Program-made: the position numbers and the translations under genes | Part shown: positions 9,335-18,213 of the stretch, one piece after another | How the letters are laid out: each line of letters begins with the position of its first letter | Position numbering within the stretch: position 1 is the stretch's first letter | NCBI GenBank assembly: GCA_945874895.1 | Contig: CAMCIC010000003.1 | Span: 186,001-250,000, forward strand | DNA: 64,000 nucleotides | From: Akkermansia muciniphila | Lineage (GTDB): Bacteria > Verrucomicrobiota > Verrucomicrobiia > Verrucomicrobiales > Akkermansiaceae | Reading direction: 5' to 3' | Notes under the pieces: generated by a model | What the model saw: the letters and a program-made list of their open reading frames with translations, nothing else | Told to the model about the DNA's origin: nothing | Database searches by the model: none

Positions 9335-9628
9335 ATGAGGATTGCCAAATCGATTCGTGAGTGTAGGGAATATGACTTGGCTTCACAATTATGGCGATCC
9401 GGAACGAGCATTGGTGCCAATGTTGAAGAAGCACAGGCTGCGCAAAGCAGGGCTGATTTCAAATCCAAGTTGTCGATAGCAGCGAAGGAGGCGAGAGAAG
9501 TCCATTACTGGCTGAGACTCACGATTGACAGCGGAGTGTTATCAACTGAAGAGATAAAACGTGCCTTGCGGAACGCGGACGAGCTTAAACGAATTCTTAC
9601 TTCGATCATCAAATCCGCTTCTTCATGA
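9335..9628 (+). CDS. four-helix-bundle protein (23S rRNA intervening-sequence family)
   Basis: The 97 residues from ATG 9335 carry the family hallmark LWRSGTSIGANVEEAQAAQS (about 22-41), then AKEAREVHYWLRL and a final amphipathic helix. Relatives normally have an extra N-terminal helix of about 18 residues; that helix is encoded just upstream but is offset by one base from the ATG at 9282. Function in this family is poorly known; members are found in rRNA intervening sequences and as free-standing genes. It interrupts an MBOAT-SGNH pair, so it is likely cargo of a small mobile unit rather than a polysaccharide gene. Its TGA overlaps the next ATG. Confidence 0.85.
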   Translation: MRIAKSIRECREYDLASQLWRSGTSIGANVEEAQAAQSRADFKSKLSIAAKEAREVHYWLRLTIDSGVLSTEEIKRALRNADELKRILTSIIKSASS

Positions 9629-10509
9629 ATTCAAAATTAACAATGCTACGTTTCCTCCTTGGAGTAGCTGTTGCTTTACTGCTATGCTTCGGATTACAAG
9701 CTGTTTTCTACTACGTGCTGGATGGGAGGACGGGGAAGGGAGAATCGAACTATTTCAGCACAATGAGCCGATTTCAAGCGGCCGCCCAGTCACCGGCGGT
9801 AATCGCCTTCGCAGGATCGTCGATCACAGGGCGAATCCCCGGGCGAGAGATAGGCAATGATGCGATTGCCAATCTTGGCTGTGATGGAGCCGGCGCTTTG
9901 GATGGTATCGCGGTGATGGCTCAAGGTCTCATTCCTCAATCTCGCTGGCTGGTGGTAGAAACAAACACTCTTTTTGTGGCCAATGAACCATCCGATAGCC
10001 TTATTGTGCGCGGTTGCAAAGGATTGGGCTTTATTTTAGGTTCTCAATTTCCTCTGCTTGGCGCTTCGGCTCGTCCATCCGCGATGCTTTATTCTCGTCT
10101 TTCACAAAGGCGAAATGCCATACGGGCAGAGTCTTATGAAGTCGATGTTACACCGATTTCATTGGTTGATTTTACTTCTGCCGACCGACGTGAGGTTCAG
10201 TTGCTAAGTCATTATTCGAAATATCTAGAGATGATCGCTGAACGTGGAGTAAATATTGTATTGGTCCACATTCCTGCAGGCGTCAGGCAAGAGCGTGATG
10301 AAAAATTAGAACTTTGGGGAACTGGTATTCTCTGTGGGAACCATGGATATCCCTTCGTTGATTTGGAAAAGCAAATAGGCAGGGAACGCTTCAAATTTTC
10401 CGATGGAGTGCACATGGAGCCACAATCTGCTGCGACAGTATTGTCAACAATTGCGAAACTCTGTGATCGGTGGGATGAAGAAAATAAGTTAAAAATCAAT
10501 CATCGTTAG
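9625..10509 (+). CDS. SGNH-type partner of the MBOAT acyltransferase
   Basis: The protein (294 residues from 9625) has an N-terminal anchor (FLLGVAVALLLCFGLQAVFYYVL) and a periplasmic SGNH-like domain. AFAGSSITG (61-69) gives the nucleophile Ser66, and FSDGVHMEP supplies Asp260 and His263. This matches AlgJ/AlgX/DltD-like proteins that accept acyl groups delivered by an MBOAT protein and place them on polysaccharide. ATG 9643 may be the original start, since the first six residues come from the inverted-repeat end of the four-helix-bundle unit; ATG 9625 overlaps the previous stop (ATGA). Confidence 0.75.
   Translation: MNSKLTMLRFLLGVAVALLLCFGLQAVFYYVLDGRTGKGESNYFSTMSRFQAAAQSPAVIAFAGSSITGRIPGREIGNDAIANLGCDGAGALDGIAVMAQGLIPQSRWLVVETNTLFVANEPSDSLIVRGCKGLGFILGSQFPLLGASARPSAMLYSRLSQRRNAIRAESYEVDVTPISLVDFTSADRREVQLLSHYSKYLEMIAERGVNIVLVHIPAGVRQERDEKLELWGTGILCGNHGYPFVDLEKQIGRERFKFSDGVHMEPQSAATVLSTIAKLCDRWDEENKLKINHR
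9628..9638 (-). repeat. 11-bp right arm of the four-helix-bundle unit
   Basis: AATTCAAAATT is the exact reverse complement of 9142-9152. It overlaps the stop of the four-helix-bundle gene and the first codons of the next gene. Confidence 0.6.
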
Positions 10510-10532
10510 GCAATAGAACATGCCATTTGATT

Positions 10533-11270
10533 ATGAAACAAAACATCCTCTATCGAATCATTCGTAAGCTCTCTCACCTGCGGGTTATGGATCGGAGGCA
10601 CATTTACAAATACTGGGAAATCGAACATTTGAAAAAAATTGTCGCCTATTACCAGGTAGATTGCTTTTTTGATGTAGGCGCCAATTATGGTCAATATGCC
10701 ACAATGCTGCGAAAAGATGTTGGGTTCGAGGGGCTTATTGTATCATTTGAACCCAATCTTGATGCAGCAAATCATTTGCTGAAATTATCTAAAAATGATC
10801 CTCTTTGGCAAGTGGAGCAGGGGGCCCTATCCTCATTTGACGGTGTGCAGCAATTCAATATCATGGCGGATTCACAATTTAGTTCGCTCAGTCAACCTAC
10901 GCACAGTGAAACCGATCTTTTCATCGAATCCAACAAGGTGAAAAGAACTGTCGATGTCAAATGTGAAACTGTGACCACGGCCTACGAGAGATTGAGCCAA
11001 CAACATCGTTTCAAATATCCTTTCCTCAAAATGGATACACAAGGCTATGATGTGGAGATCATGCGCCATGCAGGTGGCGCTCTCGGTCATTTTATTGGGA
11101 TTCAAAGTGAGCTGGCCATTAAGAAATTGTATGAAAATTCGATCGATTACAAAAGCGCTATTGAATTCTACGAAACGCTTGGATTTTCCATGAGCGCGTT
11201 TGTGCCCAATAACTCTGGTCATTTCCCTTACCTTGTTGAAACTGATTGCATCATGGTTCGTGGTCGCTGA
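10533..11270 (+). CDS. FkbM-family SAM-dependent methyltransferase
   Basis: The 245-residue protein is a Rossmann-fold methyltransferase of the FkbM family, which O-methylates sugars and other hydroxyl groups. The SAM-binding motif is FFDVGANYGQYA (about 49-60), followed by IVSFEPN, and the family's LKMDTQGYDVEIM occurs near residue 167. It probably methylates a sugar of the exopolysaccharide. ATG 10533 is preferred over an in-frame TTG at 10527. It lies 23 bp after the SGNH gene in the same direction. Confidence 0.88.
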   Translation: MKQNILYRIIRKLSHLRVMDRRHIYKYWEIEHLKKIVAYYQVDCFFDVGANYGQYATMLRKDVGFEGLIVSFEPNLDAANHLLKLSKNDPLWQVEQGALSSFDGVQQFNIMADSQFSSLSQPTHSETDLFIESNKVKRTVDVKCETVTTAYERLSQQHRFKYPFLKMDTQGYDVEIMRHAGGALGHFIGIQSELAIKKLYENSIDYKSAIEFYETLGFSMSAFVPNNSGHFPYLVETDCIMVRGR

Positions 11271-11313
11271 TGTCAATTGAATTTAGCAACATTCATTCCT
11301 ATCACAATCAACC

Positions 11314-12402
11314 ATGCTCAAAGTTCTTTTACCTATTAACATCGATAAGTGGAGGAGTCCCATTGCCACGCTTCTTCGCGCTTGTGTAGAGCACAATCCG
11401 GATGTTCATTTCGTAAGTTTTTCGAGACCTGAGACAGAAGAAGATCGCGAAAACGGCAAAAAATTCTGGAGTCTGCCAAATATCACTCTGGGAAATTGGC
11501 GTTCCATCTTTGACCGCTATGATATCGTTCACATTGCTTCCCACACGCCCAAAAATCTTTTAGCAGGCAGCTTGGCAAAAATTATAAGTGCGGGAAAAAC
11601 CAAATTTCTTTACACCATCAATCTTGAACTCGAAGCGGAAAACCGTAAGACGGCGATTTACCAGTGGTTCGATCTGATGGTGGATTATTACGTTTCCGTG
11701 AGCAGAATCGCAGGCAAACTAGTACGTGAGGATGCACCGGATAATTACTTCGGAGTGATACCCAATGGGTATGATCCCGCTTTTTTCTACCCTTTTGTGG
11801 ATGCTTCTGGCGACTTGCCTGAAGCAGTCGCCGATTTGGGTGGTAAATCTTATGTGTTGAATGTGGCTGCACTGGAACCGCGCAAACATCCTGAGTGGAT
11901 TGTGTCCCTTGCTGCAGCGAATCCAGATATCAATTTTGTGATGGCTGGCTGGGTTGTCCCCGATGGAGGAGAGCCGTTTCTGCATATGATTCAAAACGCG
12001 GCTCTGCCCAATTTGATTTGGCTTGGCCATGTCACGCGGTCGGCGATTCGCGCGCTGTTAGGAAACGCTTCAGTATTTGCTTTTCCTTCCGAGCGCGAAG
12101 GCTTGCCCCTGTCTGTCATCGAGGCAATGGGCATGGGGGTTCCGGTGATTGCCCAGCCCAAATCATCACTTCCCGAATTGATCACGAACGAAATCTGCGG
12201 AAGTTTACGCAGCATCGATGGCGCTGATGCAATCCACGAATGGAGCCGATTGATCCGTGAGTATGTTAGCATCGATCCGAGTGTTCGTGCAGAACGCAAG
12301 ACCGAGCTTTCTCGCCTTACGCAAGCTCGTTATTCTTGGGAAAGTGTCGGCAAAATGTATTCTGGTATTTACAAGAAAACTTCCCGTATCGACGACTTGT
12401 AG
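11314..12402 (+). CDS. family 4 glycosyltransferase
   Basis: This 362-residue GT-B enzyme carries the donor-binding signature FAFPSEREGLPLSVIEAMG (about 254-272), containing the E-x7-E pair, followed by VPVIAQPKSSLPELI. Upstream, VLNVAALEPRKHPEWIV (183-199) is the usual start of the second domain. It should add a sugar to the lipid-linked repeat unit. The gene begins 43 bp after the methyltransferase. Confidence 0.9.
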   Translation: MLKVLLPINIDKWRSPIATLLRACVEHNPDVHFVSFSRPETEEDRENGKKFWSLPNITLGNWRSIFDRYDIVHIASHTPKNLLAGSLAKIISAGKTKFLYTINLELEAENRKTAIYQWFDLMVDYYVSVSRIAGKLVREDAPDNYFGVIPNGYDPAFFYPFVDASGDLPEAVADLGGKSYVLNVAALEPRKHPEWIVSLAAANPDINFVMAGWVVPDGGEPFLHMIQNAALPNLIWLGHVTRSAIRALLGNASVFAFPSEREGLPLSVIEAMGMGVPVIAQPKSSLPELITNEICGSLRSIDGADAIHEWSRLIREYVSIDPSVRAERKTELSRLTQARYSWESVGKMYSGIYKKTSRIDDL

Positions 12403-12431
12403 GATTTCACAATAAAGGAAGACACCTGTTT

Positions 12432-13589
12432 ATGAAGCGAGTCACACTGGTTACCAACATGCTGCCACCGTATCGCGTTAGCTTTTATCGAGCGTTATCC
12501 CGACAGGTCGACTTCCACTTGCTATTGGACACCTTGACTGAGTTCAATAGGAATTGGGAATTGCCTGCCGATGCGAAGGAGCTGAAGCTGACGGTGCAGA
12601 ATTGCCGATCTTTTGTTTACAGCAGATACAGAGGAGATGTTGGCTACAGGGAGAAGCGGCAGTTTCATTTCTCTGAACAGACGATCCCTATGCTCAGGGC
12701 TTTACGACCTGATGTGATTTTATCGATCGAGTTTGGACTGAAGACATTATGGTCGATCTTCTATGGTTGGCTTTTTCATGTTCCGGTGATCCTGCTTTCG
12801 GAGGGAACACTTCATACCGAAGGTCATGTAGGGAGATTGAAGCGCATCTTGCGTAGAGCCATTGTTTCACAGTGTGATCGGTTTTGGTCAAATGGGCCGG
12901 ATTCAAGTGAATTGCTAAAATCTTACGGGGCGGAGGTGAGTCTCATTGATGAAGGAATGACTGGCATCGATACGCAGGACTGGCATGATTCTGTTCAATA
13001 CCAATTGTCACAACGTCAAGACATCAGAACAAAGTGGAATCTGAAAGGAAGGGTTCTTCTGTTTTCCGGTTCTCTGACGCCGCGCAAAGGGATCGCTCCG
13101 CTCTTGTCTGCCATCGAAGCTTGGAAGGGGGAGTGCGCTGCGTTTGAATTTACGCTGCTCTTGCTAGGGGATGGCGAGGAACGGTCTGCAGTAGAAGAGT
13201 GGCGCAAGAGAAATCCTGAGATCCATGTTGTTATGCCCGGCTTTGTGCAACCTCAGGATTTGCCACCTTTTTTCGCTGCGGCCGACTGGGCAGTTTTGCC
13301 GACCTTGGACGATAATTGGCCGCTTGCCACGCTGGAGACGTTGGTCGCTGGTCTGCCTCAATTGTTTTCCTGTTACAATGGCGCGACTTCCGATTTGTGT
13401 CAAAAAGAGACGGGGGTGGCATTTGACCCGCTGAATCAGCAGGATTTTCTTCGAGCTTTGCGAGAATTCCAAGCAGCACCAGAAGGGCGCATTCCTGCCT
13501 CCATCGTCAGTCAAATTTCCTGCTACTATAGTGCTGAAGGACAGGCTCGACGGGCTCTAGGCTCGATTGAAAAAGTATTGGAGTGGTGA
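12432..13589 (+). CDS. family 4 glycosyltransferase
   Basis: The 385-residue protein begins with MKRVTLVTNMLPPYRVSFYR, a typical GT-B start. The second domain has LLFSGSLTPRKGI and the donor site DWAVLPTLDDNWPLATLETL with GLPQLFSCYNGA. ATG 12432 is chosen over an upstream in-frame start at 12336, which lies inside the previous gene; a good ribosome-binding site (AAAGGAAG, about 12413-12420) precedes 12432. The gap from the previous stop is 29 bp, so co-transcription is likely. Confidence 0.9.
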   Translation: MKRVTLVTNMLPPYRVSFYRALSRQVDFHLLLDTLTEFNRNWELPADAKELKLTVQNCRSFVYSRYRGDVGYREKRQFHFSEQTIPMLRALRPDVILSIEFGLKTLWSIFYGWLFHVPVILLSEGTLHTEGHVGRLKRILRRAIVSQCDRFWSNGPDSSELLKSYGAEVSLIDEGMTGIDTQDWHDSVQYQLSQRQDIRTKWNLKGRVLLFSGSLTPRKGIAPLLSAIEAWKGECAAFEFTLLLLGDGEERSAVEEWRKRNPEIHVVMPGFVQPQDLPPFFAAADWAVLPTLDDNWPLATLETLVAGLPQLFSCYNGATSDLCQKETGVAFDPLNQQDFLRALREFQAAPEGRIPASIVSQISCYYSAEGQARRALGSIEKVLEW

Positions 13590-13719
13590 AGAAAATCTTC
13601 TCTCACCACAATCCTGCGTTGCAAGATTTCTGCCAATGGTGGCATGATGTCGCACCAGTAATTTCTCTTTCCCCCGATTCAGATTTTTCACAAGACTCAT
13701 CATCTCATTCGATTCTTTT

Positions 13720-15150
13720 ATGTCCTCCCATTCGAAACGCATCATAAGAGTCCAAGTTTTGCAATTCATGGATGCCTTGTTGGTATTGAGTGGCTTTGCG
13801 TTGGCCTTCACCTTGCGGTTGCCCGTGTTGCATTCGTTGAATTTTTTCCTCGTGAAGGTAGGACATTCGCTGAACATTGATTACGTGGGCAGTCTAACGG
13901 ATATCTCCTCTTTGCTGTTCGTGATTGTGCCGCTGACCATCATGACTCTCAAGCATGTAGGGTTTTATGGCAATCCCACCAGCACCTCAGTCTTGCGGGC
14001 ATTCGGTAGCATCCTCACAACGATTCTTGTGATCACATGCGTCACAGCTCTGTTGTCTTTGTTTTTCAAAATCAACACTTCCGGTCGTTCCGTATTGGTG
14101 ATTGCACCGGCATTCATCACTATGCTCTTGATGCTGCGTTTCTGCTGCATGCGCGCCTATTGGCGTCATCGTTATCAAAGAGATAAAATCCGTGAGTCCA
14201 TCGTTCTTGCGGGGCAACCCGAGGAGGTGGAGGCTTTTTGGCAGACTTTGCAAAGTCGGGAGGCGTCACGCTGGAGAGTGGTGGGCCGCTATGACCTCGC
14301 CAGCGACAAGTGGGATGAATTCCAGCAACTGCTGCATGATGAGGCGGTAGAACGAGTGATTTTCACTGCGAAGCACTCCGAGTTTGATAAAATTGCAACC
14401 GCTGTCGAGATGTGCGAGGCGCGTGGCATCGAGGCATGGATTTCCGCTCATTTCATGCAAACCCAGGTGGCGCGTCCGTCTTTCGATTCGATTGATGGAC
14501 ATCCGATGCTGGTGCTCCGATCCACTCCTGACTTTTCCTGGGAGCTTCTGATGAAGGGGTGGATGGATCGTGCCGGAGCCTTTTTGTTGCTTGCTGGTTC
14601 GATTCCTTTGTGGTTGCTGGTGGCAATTGCCATTAAGATCCAGAGCCCAGGGCCGATTTTTTATCGTCAGGAGCGCGCGGGAAGGTACGGTAAGCCTTTT
14701 TGGATGTGGAAATTCCGCACCATGATTGTCGATGCCGAGAAAAAGCTGGAAGAAATCAAGCAGCAGGCGGGCAATCAGATGAGCGGACCCGTATTCAAGC
14801 TGGAACACGATCCGCGGATCTTTCCTCTCGGTCGTCTGCTGCGGAAGTTTTCGATTGATGAGCTGCCTCAATTGATCAACGTGTTGACAGGTGACATGAG
14901 TTTGGTGGGGCCACGTCCCATGGCAATGTATGAATTGCCGAAAATCGAACGCTCCGAGCACAGGCGAAAACTCAGTGTGAAGCCTGGGTTGACCTGCATT
15001 TGGCAGGTGAGTGGCAGGAACCAGATTACGAGTTTTGATGAATGGGTGGCGCTTGACTTGCAGTATATCGACAACTGGTCGCTTTGGCTGGACATCAAGC
15101 TCTTAGTGCAAACGATTCCGGCGGTGCTATTCGCCCGCGGAGCGAAATGA
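13720..15150 (+). CDS. polyprenyl-phosphate sugar phosphotransferase starting exopolysaccharide synthesis
   Basis: The 476-residue protein matches the WbaP/EpsE/CpsE family, which moves a sugar-1-phosphate from a UDP-sugar to undecaprenyl phosphate. Four N-terminal helices are followed by a CoA-binding-like middle domain, a fifth membrane segment (AFLLLAGSIPLWLLVAIAI) and the catalytic domain: WKFRTMIVDAEKKL, SIDELPQLINVLTGDMSLVG, PRPM, and LSVKPGLTCIWQVSGRN. It ends in ATGA shared with the next small gene. A 130-bp gap with no clear gene precedes it. Confidence 0.93.
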   Translation: MSSHSKRIIRVQVLQFMDALLVLSGFALAFTLRLPVLHSLNFFLVKVGHSLNIDYVGSLTDISSLLFVIVPLTIMTLKHVGFYGNPTSTSVLRAFGSILTTILVITCVTALLSLFFKINTSGRSVLVIAPAFITMLLMLRFCCMRAYWRHRYQRDKIRESIVLAGQPEEVEAFWQTLQSREASRWRVVGRYDLASDKWDEFQQLLHDEAVERVIFTAKHSEFDKIATAVEMCEARGIEAWISAHFMQTQVARPSFDSIDGHPMLVLRSTPDFSWELLMKGWMDRAGAFLLLAGSIPLWLLVAIAIKIQSPGPIFYRQERAGRYGKPFWMWKFRTMIVDAEKKLEEIKQQAGNQMSGPVFKLEHDPRIFPLGRLLRKFSIDELPQLINVLTGDMSLVGPRPMAMYELPKIERSEHRRKLSVKPGLTCIWQVSGRNQITSFDEWVALDLQYIDNWSLWLDIKLLVQTIPAVLFARGAK

Positions 15151-15413
15151 CGGATATGAAGTCTTTGATTCGCAATTGTGGCATGTGCATCGTTCGTCTC
15201 TTTGGCAGTGATGTTCGGGATGCAGTGGATGGTGAACTGTTAGGTCGTGCCTTGATTGTTCCTTGGCGTGGAACCGTTCATTTGATCGGCTACGAAGGCA
15301 TACCCTTGCGTATGGTTTGCGTGCCGCAGGACCGGATTCGCTATTGGAGGGTTGCGTTGGGATTTGCCAAAGCGGAGGTGCCGGATTACGGCAGGGTTGC
15401 TCGCGAGTTGTAA
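15147..15413 (+). CDS. small protein of unknown function in the polysaccharide operon
   Basis: An 88-residue protein starts at ATG 15147 with a 4-bp ATGA overlap to the sugar phosphotransferase, a strong sign of translational coupling. It has no membrane segment or signal peptide; it is basic, with IVPWRGTVHLIGYEGIPLRMVCVP in the middle and RYWRVALGFAKAEVPDYGRV at the end. I do not recognise a family. Position suggests a helper of the initiating transferase or of the glycosyltransferase that follows; that is inference only. Confidence 0.65.
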   Translation: MTDMKSLIRNCGMCIVRLFGSDVRDAVDGELLGRALIVPWRGTVHLIGYEGIPLRMVCVPQDRIRYWRVALGFAKAEVPDYGRVAREL

Positions 15414-15494
15414 CCCGTCTCATTTATGGCGTAGCCCCTAAAAAGGCATCAATGCCAAGCTGATTGCATCCCTCAATTTATCACATCTCATCCG

Positions 15495-16232
15495 ATGAAG
15501 CGCATAGTGACGATTTTATTGACGCACCAATCTCAAGAATCGGTGGTCAAGATGAGGGACTATTGGCGAGAGTTGGATCCTGATCAGGACTTTGTGATAG
15601 CCTATGGCGGAAAGAAAGCCTCATGGCAGGATGACATGCCGGATTTGGTTTTGGTCGATGATCCTGCGTTGCGCACACGTGATCATCCGCGCGAGCGTCA
15701 AAGCTACCAAGGGGTCTTTCAGGCCGCCATGCCGCGTGTGAATGCATTGGGTGCTACTCATGTGCACTTGGCTGAATTCGATGAGATTCCGGTGGTGAAG
15801 GATTTGAATGTCAGGCTTCTCTCCATGATGGAGAAAGAGAAATGCGACGTATTGGGGCATAGGCTATTTCGTGTGGATGATACGACGCACCCGCACGCTT
15901 TGGATCATTTGAAAGATCCCCAATTTTTGCCATATTGGCAGGGGCTATCTTGCAGACCGCACAAGGGAACCGTTCTTTCCATGCTGGGGTGTGGTTCATT
16001 CTGGACGAGGGAGTGTTTTGAGGCAGTGGCGCAATTGAATCCACCGCTTCGCATTTATCTGGAACTTTTTTTGCCGACTGCCGCTCACCATTTGGGCTAC
16101 CGCGTGCGACCCATGGGCTCGCAGGATCATTTTATGGCTCCTGAAATCATGAAGCAAAAAGAGGATCTCGCCTCCTATCGGAGCCAAGGTGCCTGGCGTG
16201 TTCATCCGGTCAAACGGATGTGGTTGGATTGA
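15495..16232 (+). CDS. glycosyltransferase-like protein, unassigned
   Basis: The 245-residue protein resembles a GT-A glycosyltransferase: a first strand MKRIVTILLTHQS, a long middle, and HVHLAEFDEIPVV (about 91-103), where E-x-D may serve as a metal site. Later GCGSFWTRECFEA and LELFLPTAAHHLGYRV resemble the acceptor-side motifs of family 2-like enzymes. The family is not certain. Context within the polysaccharide operon, 81 bp after the small coupled gene, supports a sugar-transfer role. Confidence 0.6.
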   Translation: MKRIVTILLTHQSQESVVKMRDYWRELDPDQDFVIAYGGKKASWQDDMPDLVLVDDPALRTRDHPRERQSYQGVFQAAMPRVNALGATHVHLAEFDEIPVVKDLNVRLLSMMEKEKCDVLGHRLFRVDDTTHPHALDHLKDPQFLPYWQGLSCRPHKGTVLSMLGCGSFWTRECFEAVAQLNPPLRIYLELFLPTAAHHLGYRVRPMGSQDHFMAPEIMKQKEDLASYRSQGAWRVHPVKRMWLD

Positions 16233-16302
16233 AGGTTGCTCATGCGGTAGATTCTTCCGATTGAGATCTCGGCGTTAACACAAGGCTCATTCACAATCGC
16301 TT

Positions 16303-18213
16303 ATGCATTTGGTCTCTTTGGTTTTTTTCTTGTTAGGCTGTGTTGCTGCAGGATTGTTCGCGGTTGGCATGGATCCGTATGCCTGCGGTATTCCGCTGAT
16401 TCTTTTGTCCGTTGCCGTGATTGTTGGATCGTGGAACCGGCAGTCGCGGCCGCGCGCCGGATGGGTTCATGCTTGGATTGTGGTCACCGTGATTTACTTT
16501 GCGGTGAGGATGGTGCAATCCGACGTTGTCGATTTCGCCCGCAGCGATGCGTTGCTTTTGATCGGAGTGGTGCTTGCTTTTTGGTGGACCACCACGGCGG
16601 GTGCAGGGATGATGTTTTCGCGATGGCTGAGCGGTCTGTGGGCGATCGTAGTTGTCAACGTGGCGGTGGCGATGATGCAGGAATATCGGGATATCGAGTT
16701 TTTTCCTGTAATGATTTCCCGTGCCACGAATCATTTTCCCAGTGGTCTTTACCATCATTACAATCATTTCTCGAACTTCCTTTTGGGAGTGGGTTTGCTA
16801 TCGCTGGGTTACGGCATGGCGGCCTCGATCAAGCGCGTCATGCGTGTCGCCTGTTTTGTCATGTATGGGATTTGCGTGTATGGCATTTTCCTAGCTCACT
16901 CCAGAGGTGCGTGGCTTGGTCTCGGCTGCGGAACCGCATTGGTATTGGTCGGATGGTTGGCCAACTTGTGGAGAGTGAAGACATCTTGGGCAGGAGTGGC
17001 TCTGGTCATTGCCACATTTCTCGCGCCGATGTTGGTGGTTGGAGCGTGGCAGTTGGGCACGAGTGCAGTGGCAAACCGGAATACGGGTGACAGTGGGCGC
17101 CTAGAGTTTGCCAGCATAGCGGTCGACTTGATTCAGGAGCGTCCGCTATGGGGGGGCGGCAGTCGGTCCTATTTCTTTGATTCGTTTTCCAAGTGGAACC
17201 CGAAAGAGCTATGGGTGGGCGGAGGAGACATTGAGTATGTGCATAACGAGTATTTGCAGGCGGCCGTTGATTACGGGTTGGTGGGATTGGCATTGCTGCT
17301 CGGTGTTGTGGGCATCGTGATTTTTCGAGGCGTCGCCTTTTTGGCGGTAGGGGAAAACCAGAATCGATCCCATGCGGGAATCACATTGGGTGCGATGGCT
17401 GCTTTATGCGCCATGGGCGTCCAAGCATTTTTCAGTTTTGTTTTTCATGTCTTGCCCGATGTGATTTTGATGGGGGCATGCATTGGTTGGTTGGTTCGCC
17501 AACCATGGGCTTTATCTGCAGGCTCCATGGAAGAAAACAAGCAAGTCACCTTTTCATGGAAGCAGGGAGCGATGGGCACAGCTCTGGGATTGATCGCTGT
17601 GCTTTTGTCGTTTAGGGACGCGATGGCCTGGTGGCAGCTGCACCCACGCATCGATTATGCCTGCTCTGATGACGTTGTGATGGCGGAAAGATACCGGAAA
17701 GCATTGGCGATCCGTCCGGATTTCCGTCGCTATAGCGAATTCGCTCGCACGTTGTATCTCTACACCAAAAAAGCCAAGATCGCCGAGCAGGAAAAAGTTT
17801 TTCTCGTCAATCAAGCCATCGAGTCTCTCGAATGGGCCATTCAACGTGCCCCAGAGAGTTACGAAGACAATGTGAATTTGGCATTGATGTATGATTTTAT
17901 GGGGCGCTTTGAGAAATCGGAACCGATCTATCAGAAAGTATTGCCCATCCTTGATCCGCGAGAAATGTATTATGGTGCCCGTTATTTCCATGCTCGGCAT
18001 TTGGCATCGCGAGCCAAAATCTTATGGTATCAGCGACAACCAGAAAAAGCTCTGGTCTTGTTTCTGAGAGCCAAAGAAGAATTAGCGAGAGCGAAATACA
18101 CGTTTCAAGAAGCCGATCCAGAGGTCAAAAACCTTATCCAAAAAAGCATCGAATTCCTCCAAGGTGCCAATATCAAACCGGAAGAAGCGGGAGCTGAAAC
18201 ATCGAGCGATTGA
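16303..18213 (+). CDS. O-antigen ligase/Wzy-like protein with C-terminal TPR region
   Basis: The 636-residue protein has about a dozen hydrophobic segments in the first 450 residues, the Wzy/WaaL signature AHSRGAWLGLG (about 201-211), and a long periplasmic loop with RPLWGGGSRSYF and HNEYLQAAVDYGLVGLALLL. The last 180 residues are soluble and helical, with tetratricopeptide-like repeats (for example AIQRAPESYEDNVNLALMYD). Such ligase-TPR fusions occur in several exopolysaccharide loci. It probably joins or polymerises the repeat units outside. A terminator at 18250-18285 closes the operon. Confidence 0.8.
   Translation: MHLVSLVFFLLGCVAAGLFAVGMDPYACGIPLILLSVAVIVGSWNRQSRPRAGWVHAWIVVTVIYFAVRMVQSDVVDFARSDALLLIGVVLAFWWTTTAGAGMMFSRWLSGLWAIVVVNVAVAMMQEYRDIEFFPVMISRATNHFPSGLYHHYNHFSNFLLGVGLLSLGYGMAASIKRVMRVACFVMYGICVYGIFLAHSRGAWLGLGCGTALVLVGWLANLWRVKTSWAGVALVIATFLAPMLVVGAWQLGTSAVANRNTGDSGRLEFASIAVDLIQERPLWGGGSRSYFFDSFSKWNPKELWVGGGDIEYVHNEYLQAAVDYGLVGLALLLGVVGIVIFRGVAFLAVGENQNRSHAGITLGAMAALCAMGVQAFFSFVFHVLPDVILMGACIGWLVRQPWALSAGSMEENKQVTFSWKQGAMGTALGLIAVLLSFRDAMAWWQLHPRIDYACSDDVVMAERYRKALAIRPDFRRYSEFARTLYLYTKKAKIAEQEKVFLVNQAIESLEWAIQRAPESYEDNVNLALMYDFMGRFEKSEPIYQKVLPILDPREMYYGARYFHARHLASRAKILWYQRQPEKALVLFLRAKEELARAKYTFQEADPEVKNLIQKSIEFLQGANIKPEEAGAETSSD

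Noticed and set aside
14266-14961. A 231-residue minus-strand frame within the sugar phosphotransferase gene
   Set aside because: Antisense to a clear gene, no recognisable domain, unlikely residue composition.
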